A stretch of 64,000 nucleotides of DNA, taken from positions 252,424,733 through 252,488,732 of the forward strand of contig NC_085137.1 in assembly GCF_035046485.1 (NCBI RefSeq), in the 5' to 3' direction. The notes under the pieces are model-generated. The model saw nothing but the letters and a program-made list of their open reading frames with translations. It made no database searches and was not told the origin of the DNA. The position numbers were made by a program, and so were the translations under genes. This DNA is from Aedes albopictus. Its lineage: Eukaryota > Arthropoda > Insecta > Diptera > Culicidae. How positions within the stretch are numbered: position 1 is the stretch's first letter; each line of letters opens with the position of its first letter. Positions 33,240-42,588 of the stretch are shown here, in pieces.

Positions 33240-33965
33240 GTAGGATTGCAACTTGCAAATAGTGAGGCAACTGTGTGCCATATTTAAACTGTATTTGCGA
33301 TTGCAACTATGATCTATATCAGCAACTGTGTGCTATAGAATTGCAACTGTGTGCAAACAGAAAGGCAACTGTGTGCCATATTAGTCATAATCTTATTTTA
33401 AATTGCAACTGTGTCCAAAGAGAGAGGCAACTGTGTGCCGTATCAGCAACTGGGTTCTGTAGTATTGCAACTGTGTGCAAACGGAAAGGCAACTGTTTGC
33501 CCTTATTAGTCATTATCTTATGTTAAATTGCAACTGTGTGCAAAGAGGGAGGCAACTGTGTGCCGTATCAGTAACTGTGTGCTGTCGAATTGCAACTGTG
33601 TGCAAACGGAGGGCAACTGTGTGCCATATTAGTCATAATCTTATGGTCAATTGAACTGTGTACAAAGAGGGAGGCAACTGTGTGCCGTATCAGCAACTGT
33701 GTGCTGTAGAATTGCAACTGTGTGCAAACGGAAGGTAACTGTGTGCCATATTAGTCATAATCTTCTTCAACAGTATAATCTTATGTTAAATTGCAGCTGT
33801 GTCCAAAGAGAGAGGCAACTGTGTGCTGCAGAATTGCAACTGTTTGCAAATGGAAAAGTAATTATTTTTCATCAAATTGTCTTATGGATGAAACTGATTC
33901 TAAAAAATGGAGCTGCTGATTGCTGTAGAATTGCAACTGTGAGCAAATGTAAAAGCAGCTGTGTA
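33240..33965 (+). repeat. GCAACTGTGTGC tandem array
   Basis: More than 20 occurrences of GCAACTGTGTGC-like cores, organised in higher-order units of about 120-130 bp that also contain CATATTAGTCATAATCTTAT and AAAGAGGGAGG. A few more cores follow the MITE (34431-34500). The array gives Cys-rich 'NCVQRERQLC' frames, which are artefacts. Confidence 0.85.
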
Positions 33966-34027
33966 TCATGCTAGAAACTGTTTTGTGCAAGATAGTTACT
34001 GTGTGAAAAAAGTGAGGCAACTGTGTC

Positions 34028-34430
34028 CAGGGATGGGAACACTCACTTGCAAAGAGTTACACTCATTTGCTGTTTTCTCAGCTCAGAAGCATGCAATCAA
34101 GAAACGATGTATGGACGACTTTTGCCTTGTGGTTTTCTCTAAAAGTTTGCCGAATAGAGTAGGGGTCGCACACGCATCCCAAAGTCGTGACAGAGCTGTG
34201 AAAGCGACTCTCCATGAGGTGAGTGTAATTTACATTCACCTCGTGGAGAGTTGCCTTTACAGATCCCTCATGACTTTGGGATGCGTTTACGACCCCTACT
34301 TTATTCGGCATACTTTTAGCCAAAACTACAAGGCAAAAATCGTCCATACATCGTTTCGTGATTGCACGCTTCTGAGCTGAGAAAACAGTAAGTGAGTGTA
34401 ACTCTTTGCAAGTGAGTGTTCCCATCCTTG
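34028..34430. mobile_element. hAT-like palindromic MITE, 403 bp
   Basis: It starts CAGGGATGGGAACACTCACT, and its right end is AGTGAGTGTTCCCATCCTTG. The 8-bp duplication ACTGTGTC is at 34020-34027 and 34431-34438. The arms are complementary almost to the centre (GAGGTGAGTGTAATTTACAT region). It inserted into the tandem array, whose text supplies the duplicated 8-mer. Confidence 0.9.
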
Positions 34431-34499
34431 ACTGTGTCCCATACCAGCAGTTGTGTGCTGTATAGCAGCAACTGTGTAAATAGGAAGCAACTGTATGTT

Positions 34500-36721
34500 G
34501 TAGAATTACAATGAGAAAAAAATCTGTGAATCACACCAGCACATGCGAACTGCTGAAGTGTAATTATGCTGATGTATATGCTATGGCGTGAAAATGAGAA
34601 AGAAAAGGTTCAGCATAGAACAGTTATTATTCTACATCATTTTAAATATTCGAGTAGAGTTTTTATCAAGACAAAATCAAATGGAATCTGTGGCCGTTCT
34701 GCGGTTTGTTGTGTAATATTAAAATTTTGAGAAAACTGAATATAATTTTTACATGCGCAAATTGAGAGTGGAGCAATCCAAAACTCTAGTTGTTTGATTG
34801 GTTGGTTCGTGAGCCTCACGTTCGTTCATAGTTTAATGGAGGAATTTTTGAGAGAAGAAATATTCCATGTATTGCTGACAGGCTGGCAGTGTTGGGATTT
34901 AATTTATTGCGTATCGAAAATTGAACGTATCAGAAAGAAACTAAAGTTACCCCCGACTTTACATATAAAATTGTATGTGTTCTGGCAGCACGGATGACGT
35001 TTTTCAGTTTTAAGTACATTGTACAGTTCATCATGTAAACGACTACGATCATATCAAATGACTTAATGAAGCACAGAAGCACAAGCCAAGAAACATGTGA
35101 TTTAAATGGTAACTATATTATGGAATTGAATATGTTCGATGATATTTGAAATTCTGTGTGGTTTAATACATATGAATTTGAAAGACTATAACTTCACTGC
35201 GGGTTGAAAGAGATGACTTTGCTTGTGTTTGAGGTGTAATAGCACATATGCGTATATTCAATACTATTAATAGGTAACGGTGACAAACGCTGCTTGAAGA
35301 TTCTATGCCTGTCCAAACAGTATGTAATCATAAAGCATATAACTAATAAGTAAAAATACAGTTGTGGTGCTGGAATGCTTCAGAATAGTATTAAATAAAT
35401 AAAAAACTAGATAAACAAAAAGTTAAGTTACAATGGAGTGCTTTTGACGTTGACATATTACAAAGTCGATAGCAATCAAATGATATGTTTTACCATATGT
35501 TTGATTATACTTGAAAACCATTAGGGATAACAAATCAAAATAAAAAAAATGCTTTAAGTCTGACAAGTATTATCGAATTTCAGTCTGGGACTACTCAGTC
35601 TTATGTGGTCGTCGATATATTGATGAATTGGATTGTATTGGTGGTGTACGCTGAAAGAATAAAATTCTATCCTTTCGGATAAAATAATTGGCAATTACTT
35701 TCAGTCATTGGTTTTAGTCATTCTAAATTAGTTGTTATTGGAGGTTTATGCGCAATTATTTTAAAAGTTATATATAAAATAAAGTGCTGTTAGGTTTTGT
35801 GTGAATAAGGTTCACAAGTGATTGTAATATGTTTCTAAATGCATCTCTTTATTATTATCATTGCAGTACTTGTACCGAACAATTTAAATACATATATTTT
35901 TAAAGGGTTGAAACCGTTATCAGAGTTATTAAGAAAAAGCATGTATAAATTAAAAGCTTATTCGAAAGAAATGATGTCTGCGATATTAAGATTATAAACA
36001 TGTGAATATTTACAATAGGGTATAAACACATAACACGTTAGAAACTATTAATAATAGTCAATATGAAATGTCTTATGAATATTGCATAATGGAGCATGTG
36101 AATCACACATGCTTATGTGGATATAACATTAGGGAGATTTACTTAACAGCGTAAACTGATTAAACTGATTAAACGTCGCGATCACCAAGACAATCTTTGA
36201 CGATTTCATTCGCAAAATCATAAAACATGTCAAATAAACAGAAAATCATGGCTTACGCAGCAATTTAATCTGTTTAGTGAGTACCCCTATAATGATTATA
36301 TAATTTCTATTACATACTGAGGCTAGAAATTATCTGCTTTGGACACTTCAATCACGCAATATTTGGTCTATAATCATATATGAACTAAACAATGCATATT
36401 TTTATGTGTTTTGAATAACGTTTGAAAAAGAAATTCATGATTGAAAATGACACAACTTTGCTTAAATCATTTACCCGAGTGGCATATACATCCATTCTTC
36501 ACGCCTTTTACCGAAAATAATGCATGTAACCCACGATACAACCCCATTTATGGCTTTTCCTCTTCACGAGACTGGGCACAACTCAAAGTTCCTAACGAAT
36601 AGGAGTTCCTAACTGCGTTAAAACTGCAATTGCTTTACTTGAATTTTTGTGTCTTTTTAAAGGATAGAGGATATAGAGAAGTGAATGGGACTAATAATAT
36701 ATATAGTTATTGAGGAATGTT
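34500..36721 (+). other. LTR-element interior, non-coding AT-rich
   Basis: Over 2 kb with no frame longer than about 70 codons and no domain. I see nothing else in it. Confidence 0.45.
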
Positions 36722-36733
36722 ATAGTACAATCC

Positions 36734-37234
36734 GAGGGCCCATATAGCCGAGGCAGTAAACGCACGGGTATTCAGCATGACCATGCTGAGGGTGACGGGT
36801 TCGATTCCCGGTCGGTCCAGGATCTTTTCGTAAAGGAAATTTCCTTGACTTCCTTGGGCATAGAGTATCTTCGTGCCTGCCACACGATATACACATGCAA
36901 AATGGTCATTGGCAGAGGAAGCTCTCAGTTAATAACTGTGGAAGTGCTCATAGAACACTAAGCTGAGAAGCAGGCTTTGTCCCAGGAGGACGTTACGCCA
37001 AGAAGAGAGAGAGAGTGTGGCTCCGTGGTCGTGCGGCTAGGGTCACCAAGCTCTTAGTCGCATCGTGCTGAGGAGCGCGGGTTCGATTCCCGCCGCAGCT
37101 GTCAGGAAAAGTTTTCGGCTGTGCCACTGGGCGTTGCATGCTAGTCCGTTGTCTAGTGTCGTGCTTCCTTAAAAGAGCAAAAAGCTCACTGGAAGCATTG
37201 AACGTGTCCGCGTCTTTAAATGGAACCAGTAGAG
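36734..37234 (+). mobile_element. Dimeric SINE (Feilai-like + second tRNA SINE)
   Basis: The first half (36734-37005) has GGCCCATATAGCCGAGGCAG, GACGGGTTCGATTCCCGG, the CACGATATACACATGCAAAA region and AAGCTGAGAAGCAGGC, and by memory resembles Aedes Feilai. The second half (about 37013-37234) has GTGGTCGTGCGGCTAGG, GCGGGTTCGATTCCCGC and the GCCACTGGGCGTT body. One 12-bp repeat, ATAGTACAATCC (36722-36733, 37235-37246), encloses both, and no inner duplication was found. Confidence 0.75.
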
Positions 37235-37565
37235 ATAGTACAATCCAGCAATAGATGAAAGAAAGAAGTAAGACAAAATATCAGGTGTGCTAGAAGCACT
37301 GAATAGACAGGAGTATTATCAAGTTACGTATATAATAGTTAATTTATTACAATAACTGTATTTTTAATTTCAGATATGGAACACAGACAAAATGACGCAC
37401 GAGTTAATACTGAACTACTGAAAGACCTGTTGGCATATGGAATGCACATCGCGAAATCAATTTGGACTTGAAACTGAAAGCAATTACAGGTGCTCACAAA
37501 GTGGCAACGATAGCAGTAGTCAGAATTTAGTATTAACCTTAATATGAATAACCACCCGAAATCTT

Positions 37566-37582
37566 AAAAGAAAGGGAGGGAA
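37566..37582 (+). promoter_or_regulatory. Polypurine tract of the LTR element
   Basis: AAAAGAAAGGGAGGGAA ends exactly at the TG of the right LTR, as needed for plus-strand priming. Confidence 0.8.
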
Positions 37583-37738
37583 TGTAGGATCGGTAACGAT
37601 TACAATGCGTCATATATGAACAGGATTTAAGAATTTGAATTATGGTAAATCATAGTATGCTGGAAATATATCGGCCTCTTGTTTAGATTACCGTTCTGAC
37701 AATTAGACGTGTTTTTCATTCAGACTTCCGATACTACA
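37583..37738 (+). repeat. Right LTR
   Basis: 156 bp, TGTAGGATCGG ... CCGATACTACA, same text as the left LTR. Followed by the duplication GATAT. Confidence 0.85.
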
Positions 37739-38257
37739 GATATAATTAATGTTTCTTGCTAATTTGTTAAACAGCAACCAATCCATTTATTGAAGGAACA
37801 AATTTCTAAACCATAATTGCCTAATCTTATATCTTATCTATCTATATATATATAAATGAGTTGAAGTTTCTTTGAGGCAACAAAACTCAAGAAAGGATGA
37901 ACCGATCAGCATGATTCTTGAAAATAGTTACCAAAATCAACTTGAAAGAAGACAAATTGTAAAATTATCGAAAATGTTATGAGCGGGAGGAAATTCAAAA
38001 CGATCGCAATAAAACCAATCTAGAATGCGGTGCTGCAATGATCACACAACCCACGGCATAAATATCACAAGGCAGGTTAGTAACCTATGTAAACATCTAT
38101 TTTGGATGTAAACATGTGACGTCGTTCTTATCGTCTTTAATATTAATTAAATTGATGTGGAGTACTAGATCACCTACGAACGATTTGAATTACGTCATCA
38201 AAAAGCTGTCAGATTTCGAGAATATATCACCTGGGTAATGCACGATTTAAAAACACG

Positions 38258-38932
38258 TTGGTATCCATGAACGCTGCGACGAAAGAGGTGAACGATGGGT
38301 ATCAGAAGTTAGTCGAAGATCTGAAGTCCGAGATAAAAGACAGTCTGATTGCCGAACTGAGGCTGGAAATCCAAGGCGGTTTCAGCAAGCTTTCTCCAGC
38401 TATTTTGTCTCCGGCTCCCAACCGGTTTCAGTTCAACTACCGACCTGCTTCGAAGAGGTCTCGTGAGCCAGACGACGTTCCCGCTCATCAACCAGCCCAG
38501 CCTGCGAAGGTTTTCCGCGGGACGAATGAGCCCAGCAGTTCTACGGGAGTTCCTGTTACGACGCCTGAGAGCAAGTTTTGGATTTATCTGACGAAAATTT
38601 CACCCGAGGTTACCGAAGATGAGGTCGTCAATCTAGCCAAGAACTGTTTGCAGGAGGACAATGTGGTAGCGAAGGCATTGGTACCGAGAGGGCGACCACT
38701 ATCGTCCCTTACGTTTATATCCTTCAAGGTAGGTGTCAGTCAAGAGTTAAAGCACAAAGATATGGACCCTTCTACCTGGCCCCAGGAAATCCAATTCCGA
38801 GAATTTGTTGAAACTGGCTCAAGCGTTCGACATTTTTGGAAACCAGGGCAGGCAGCCGATCCCGGAGCTTCGAACAACAAAGAATCCCATCCTATGTCTG
38901 GACCAGCGTCGAGTCAGCAGCAGCCATTGTAG
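38258..38932 (+). CDS. LINE ORF1 (nucleic-acid-binding protein), 224 aa
   Basis: The ORF1 protein of such LINEs coats the RNA and helps target-primed reverse transcription. The N-terminal 50 residues are helical and charged (KEVNDGYQKLVEDLKSEIKD), a likely coiled coil. A Pro/Ser-rich linker follows, and then residues about 105-195 form an RRM-like fold (FWIYLTKISPEVTEDEVV ... STWPQEIQFREF) typical of CR1/I/Jockey ORF1. No CCHC zinc knuckles or PHD finger are seen, so the N terminus is probably truncated: the first Met lies only 25 bp after the element junction. The stop overlaps the start of ORF2 by about 97 bp in another frame. Confidence 0.7.
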   Translation: MVSMNAATKEVNDGYQKLVEDLKSEIKDSLIAELRLEIQGGFSKLSPAILSPAPNRFQFNYRPASKRSREPDDVPAHQPAQPAKVFRGTNEPSSSTGVPVTTPESKFWIYLTKISPEVTEDEVVNLAKNCLQEDNVVAKALVPRGRPLSSLTFISFKVGVSQELKHKDMDPSTWPQEIQFREFVETGSSVRHFWKPGQAADPGASNNKESHPMSGPASSQQQPL

Positions 38933-40641
38933 AATATCCCGATCGTCAACCTATTCACTCCGAACCTCGCTCAGTTTCAAGTACTACGATTTCTGCTCCT
39001 GCTCCATCGTCTCGTAGATGCAGCTCCTCTACTTCTTTGACGATATACTATCAAAACGTCCGGGGGTTACGTACCAAAACGAATAATTTGCTTCTCTCTT
39101 TGCTCGCCTGTGACTTCGACATTGTTGTTTTAACCGAAACCTGGCTCCATGTCGGCATTGCTTCCAGTGAACTGGCATGCAACTACGTTATCTACAGATG
39201 TGACCGAAACGCTTCTACCAGCAATCTATGTAGAGGCGGTGGGGTTTTGATTGCAGTGAAATCGGATTTGAATTGCAAGGCTGCGAAGCTAGTTAATTGC
39301 GTGGAGCTGGAACAGACTGCCGTACAGATTGTATTGCCGCATTTCTCTTTGTATGTTTGTTGCATATATATAAGGCCGAACACCCGTCCCGACATCTACA
39401 CTAAACACGTGGAATCGGTAGAGCAGATTCAAAATCAAGCCAACGCTCATGACGTTATTGTATGTATAGGGGACTACAATCTGAAGGATTTGATTTGGCG
39501 TTTCGATGAAGACGTATTAGGGTATTTGCCAACTAATGTTTCAACCGAGCAGGAGATTGCCTTAGTTGAGCCCATGCTTACGGCTGGTCTACATCAGGTG
39601 AACAATGTTTTGAACGTGAACGGTAGGTTGCTTGACTTGGTCTTCGCAAGTGATCCATGCAGAATAGATCTCTTCGAGTCACCATCATCGCTTCTAAAAA
39701 TTGACGCCCATCATAAGCCAATTATTTTATGTGTTGACGCCCGTTCTCGTGAAGAAACCCCGTCGTCATCTCCCGCTCTTAGCGTTTATGATTTCACTCG
39801 CTGTGATTATCAAGTCGTGAACGAACTGGTAGCTTCTCAGGATTGGAATCAGCTTTTAAATCAAGATTCTATTGACGACTCCGTTGCTGCCTTCTATTGC
39901 ACCATCGACCAAATCATTCGTGAAGCTGTTCCTGTGAAACCTCAGCGGCCTAAGAAAATATTGAGTCAGCCATGGTGGACTCCGCAGCTTCGAAACCTCC
40001 GTAACCGTTTACGAAAAGCTAGGAAAAGGTACTTTCGCAATAGGAACCCCATAACAAGTGGCCATCTAAAGAATGCCGAAGACGAATTCTCCCTTCTTCA
40101 ACGCGACCGCTTCCGGGAATACACCGACAGCCTACAAGCAAATTTCAAGCAAGATCCGTCATCCTTTTGGGCGTACATCAACAAAAGAAAAAGCGCAGCC
40201 AGTGTCCCAGCCGATGTGTCTTTCCGCTCTCGTAGTTCATGCTCGCCGGATGCAACCGCTAACCTTTTCGCAGAATTTTTCGGTTCGGTGTATAACGAAA
40301 ACCCTATTCCAGTTGATCCTGACTATATCAACAGTCTCCCGTCATACAACCTCCAGTTTCCTCAAATAACACTCAATGACGCTGATATTCGTGCTGCTCT
40401 CAGCAAGGTGGATGCATCCAAAGGTCCCGGACCCGACCTCATTCCTCCAATCTTTATTAAGCAATGTGCCCAATCGCTAGCATCCCCCATTGCGTCGATT
40501 TACAACCGCTCGCTGATGGAAGGAGTGTTTCCTGAAGCATGGAAGCTCGCCTCTATAACCCCTGTTCATAAGTCGGGGAACATACATGACGGTAATTCTC
40601 CGACCGATATCGATTCTCAGCTGTCTGGGAAAAGTGTTTGA
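38836..40641 (+). pseudogene. LINE ORF2 part 1: endonuclease and RT start
   Basis: 601 codons. An APE-type endonuclease runs from about residue 68 (LTIYYQNVRGLRTKTNN) through VVLTETWL (metal-binding Glu), VCIGDYNL (GDxN motif) and the terminal IDAHHKPI, where the usual SDH catalytic pair reads AHH, so the Asp-His pair looks changed. A linker with PWWTPQLRNLRNRLRKARK follows, then the first RT block KVDASKGPGPDLIPPIF and SLMEGVFPEAWKLASITPV. The frame is lost near 40595 after SGNIHDG, where homologous LINEs continue NYRPIS. The RT continues in the +1 frame at 40586. Confidence 0.8.
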
Positions 40642-41884
40642 GGGCTTGTTGCATGATGCTCTGTATCCGGTTGTTCAGTCTGTGATATCCGAGCATCAGC
40701 ATGGGTTTGTGAAAAAGCGATCAACAACGACAAATTTGATGATGTTCACCCATACAGTGATCGACAAATTCGAAAGAAAGCGCCAAGTCGACGCCATCTA
40801 TGTGGACTTTTCAAAAGCCTTCGACAAGGTACCGCATGATTTAGCCATTGCTAAACTAAATCGCCTTGGACTGCCTCATTGGATCATCCAGTGGCTGAAA
40901 TCTTACCTGACTTCGCGAAAAGCTTTCGTCAAAATACATGATGCTAAATCCAATATCTTTGATATACCGTCAGGAGTTCCACAAGGCAGCCATCTTGGAC
41001 CGCTCATTTTCGTCCTTTTTATAAATGATTTATGCGATCGCTTGCAGGCTGGCAAACTGCTCTACGCGGATGATTTGAAGCTGTTTCGAGCAGTAAAAAC
41101 GATACTAGATTGCTGCGCTTTACAAGCCGACATCGAACGTGTGTCGAAATGGTGCGATATGAACGGTATGCAGATGAATGCCAATAAGTGTAAAGTGATC
41201 TCGTTCAACCGCCGCCGGTCCACTGTTAGGTTTGAGTACAGCTTAGATAGCAATCCTCTGGAGAGAGTTTCGTCGATCAAGGATCTTGGTGTGATTCTCG
41301 ATTCTAAACTTCGCTTCGACCAACATGTTGCCATAACTACGGCCAAAGCCAATGCAATGCTTGGTTTCCTGCGACGCAACACTCAGCATTTCGATGACAT
41401 TTATGCACTTAAATCGCTGTACTGTGCATTAGTTCGCAGTGTATTGGAGTATGGAGTGCAAGTTTGGGCTCCGTATCATGCCGTCTATGCTGAACGCATC
41501 GAGAGAGTCCAGAAGCGGTTCATCAGATATGCTCTTCGAGGTCTACCGTGGAATGATTCTGTTAACCTGCCTCCTTATAACCAACGTTGTGCGCTGATTG
41601 ACATGGAGTCTTTAGCCAACCGTCGAACATTGCTGCAAAGACTGTTTGTTTTCGACGTGGTCACCGGCAAAATCGATTGCAGCTGTCTTCTTAGCAGCTT
41701 GCGCTTCCACGCTCCAGCCCGCCGGCTTCGTAATGCAAGATTGCTGTGGATTCCCATTCATCGTTCGGATTACGGATATCACAGCCCGTTTGATTCGTGT
41801 TGTAGGTTGTTTAATGATGTATGTGACTCGTTTGATTTTAATACAAGTAAATTAGTGTTTAAAAATAGAATTAAGTCTAGCTGA
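40586..41884 (+). pseudogene. LINE ORF2 part 2: reverse transcriptase
   Basis: 432 codons in the shifted frame. RT motifs in order: RPISILSCLGKVFEGLL, SEHQHGFVKKRSTTTNL, IYVDFSKAFDKVPHD (motif A, catalytic Asp), SGVPQGSHLGPLIFVLFIND (motif B), LLYADDLKLF (motif C with intact ADD), then the thumb and a C-terminal domain (VLEYGVQVWAPYHAVYAERIERVQKRF). All catalytic residues of the RT are intact. Only the frameshift near 40595 separates it from part 1. It ends in TAG at about 41882 and is followed by a short 3' UTR. Confidence 0.8.
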
Positions 41885-42231
41885 TCAGTCTGTGCGGCAT
41901 TCAGCCGAAGATGTTGTCAAATAAATAAAAATAAAAAAACTTCTGCACGGTGTACAAAAGGTGACATATTCTCGAAATCTGACAGTTTTTTGACGACGTA
42001 ATTCAAATCGTTCATAGGCGAACTGCACACCAATTTGATCAACGTGGAAAACAGTGGAAAACGATAAGAACGACGTCACATGTTTACATCCAAAATAGAT
42101 GTTTACATAGGTTACTAGCCTGCCTTGTGATTTTTATACCGTGACCTTCTGTACACCGTGACACAATAGTTGTCAAATAACCCCAGCCAAAATAGCAGTA
42201 TGACATGGTATGACGTCTGCCGGGACAGCTA

Positions 42232-42445
42232 GGGAATCGCGCCACTTGGGCGCTGGTTCTATATTCGTCTGTTTTCCACTATAACTCAGTCGAATTTGAA
42301 CCAATTGGCACAACTTTTGGAATGTGGTGAGATATGTATGGTATCTACCCGTGTACAACATTTCAAGTCAATTGGTTCAAAATTGACTGAGTTATAGTTG
42401 CAAACAGACGAATATAGAAGCCACCGCCCAAGTGGCACGATACCC
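42232..42445. mobile_element. TA MITE inside the Helitron 3' terminus
   Basis: The inverted ends are GGGAATCGCGCCACTTGGGCG-like, and TA is duplicated (42230-42231, 42446-42447). The arms contain ATATTCGTCTGTTTTCCACT and ACTATAACTCAG in mirror. 214 bp, non-coding. Excision restores CAGC-TAG|T. Confidence 0.85.
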
Positions 42446-42588
42446 TAGTAGTTAATATAAATAACATAAAGAGACCGAAAATGAAAGAGTAAAATGTTTC
42501 TAGTATCCGGGTTAATTTTCCGGGATGATTTCATGAAGAAATAATAAATGACATTGCATTTTTGATATAATTTCTTGACAATAGTGGT

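Larger units (their letters stand above)
31262..37738 (+). mobile_element. Non-autonomous LTR retrotransposon, 6.48 kb
   Basis: Two 156-bp LTRs look identical by eye, starting TGTAGGATCGG and ending CCGATACTACA. The 5-bp repeat GATAT flanks the element (31257-31261, 37739-37743). A primer-site-like TGGCGACTGAGGA follows the left LTR, and the purine tract AAAAGAAAGGGAGGGAA precedes the right LTR. No gag, protease, RT, integrase or envelope frame exists in the 6.2-kb interior, so it depends on enzymes from elsewhere. The interior holds tandem repeats, a hAT-like MITE and SINEs. Plus orientation is inferred from the primer site and purine tract. Confidence 0.85.
38233..41939 (+). mobile_element. 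CR1/Jockey-group LINE, nearly full-length
   Basis: ORF1 (38258-38932), ORF2 with endonuclease and RT (38836-41884, one frameshift) and a 3' end CAAATAAATAAAAATAAAAA. No RNase H domain follows the RT. The reading QVNNVLNVNGRLLDLVF in the endonuclease is of the CR1 (mosquito T1/Q-like) kind, but Jockey proper cannot be excluded. A TGCACG hexamer near both ends (38239, 41944) may be a short duplication. Best preserved LINE of the window. Confidence 0.75.
38052..42143. mobile_element. Inverted-repeat element split by a LINE
   Basis: The left arm (38052-38232: CACGGCATAAATATCACAAG, ACCTATGTAAACATCTATTT, GTCAGATTTCGAGAATAT) is complemented by the right arm (about 41960-42143). The LINE at about 38233-41939 occupies the loop. 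No target duplication was seen for the outer arms, so they may be part of the Helitron itself. Confidence 0.7.
37841..42448 (+). mobile_element. Non-autonomous Helitron-like element with nested insertions
   Basis: The 5' end is A|TCTATATATATATAAATGAG followed by GAGTTGAAGTTTC and GAACCGATCAGCATG, as in insect Helitrons. The 3' end ACGTCTGCCGGGACAGCTAG|T is obtained once the TA MITE (42232-42445) is removed: a CTG/CAG hairpin followed by CTAG and T. No Rep/helicase frame is present. Inside are an inverted-repeat element (38052-42143) and the CR1-like LINE. Confidence 0.6.

Noticed and set aside
33240..33965. CRISPR-like array
   Set aside because: Repeats are imperfect, the spacers are themselves repeated, no cas genes are present and the organism is a eukaryote.
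33651..33974. Cys-rich repeated protein frame (NCVQRGRQLCA type)
   Set aside because: A direct translation of the GCAACTGTGTGC array; no start context and frame changes between units.
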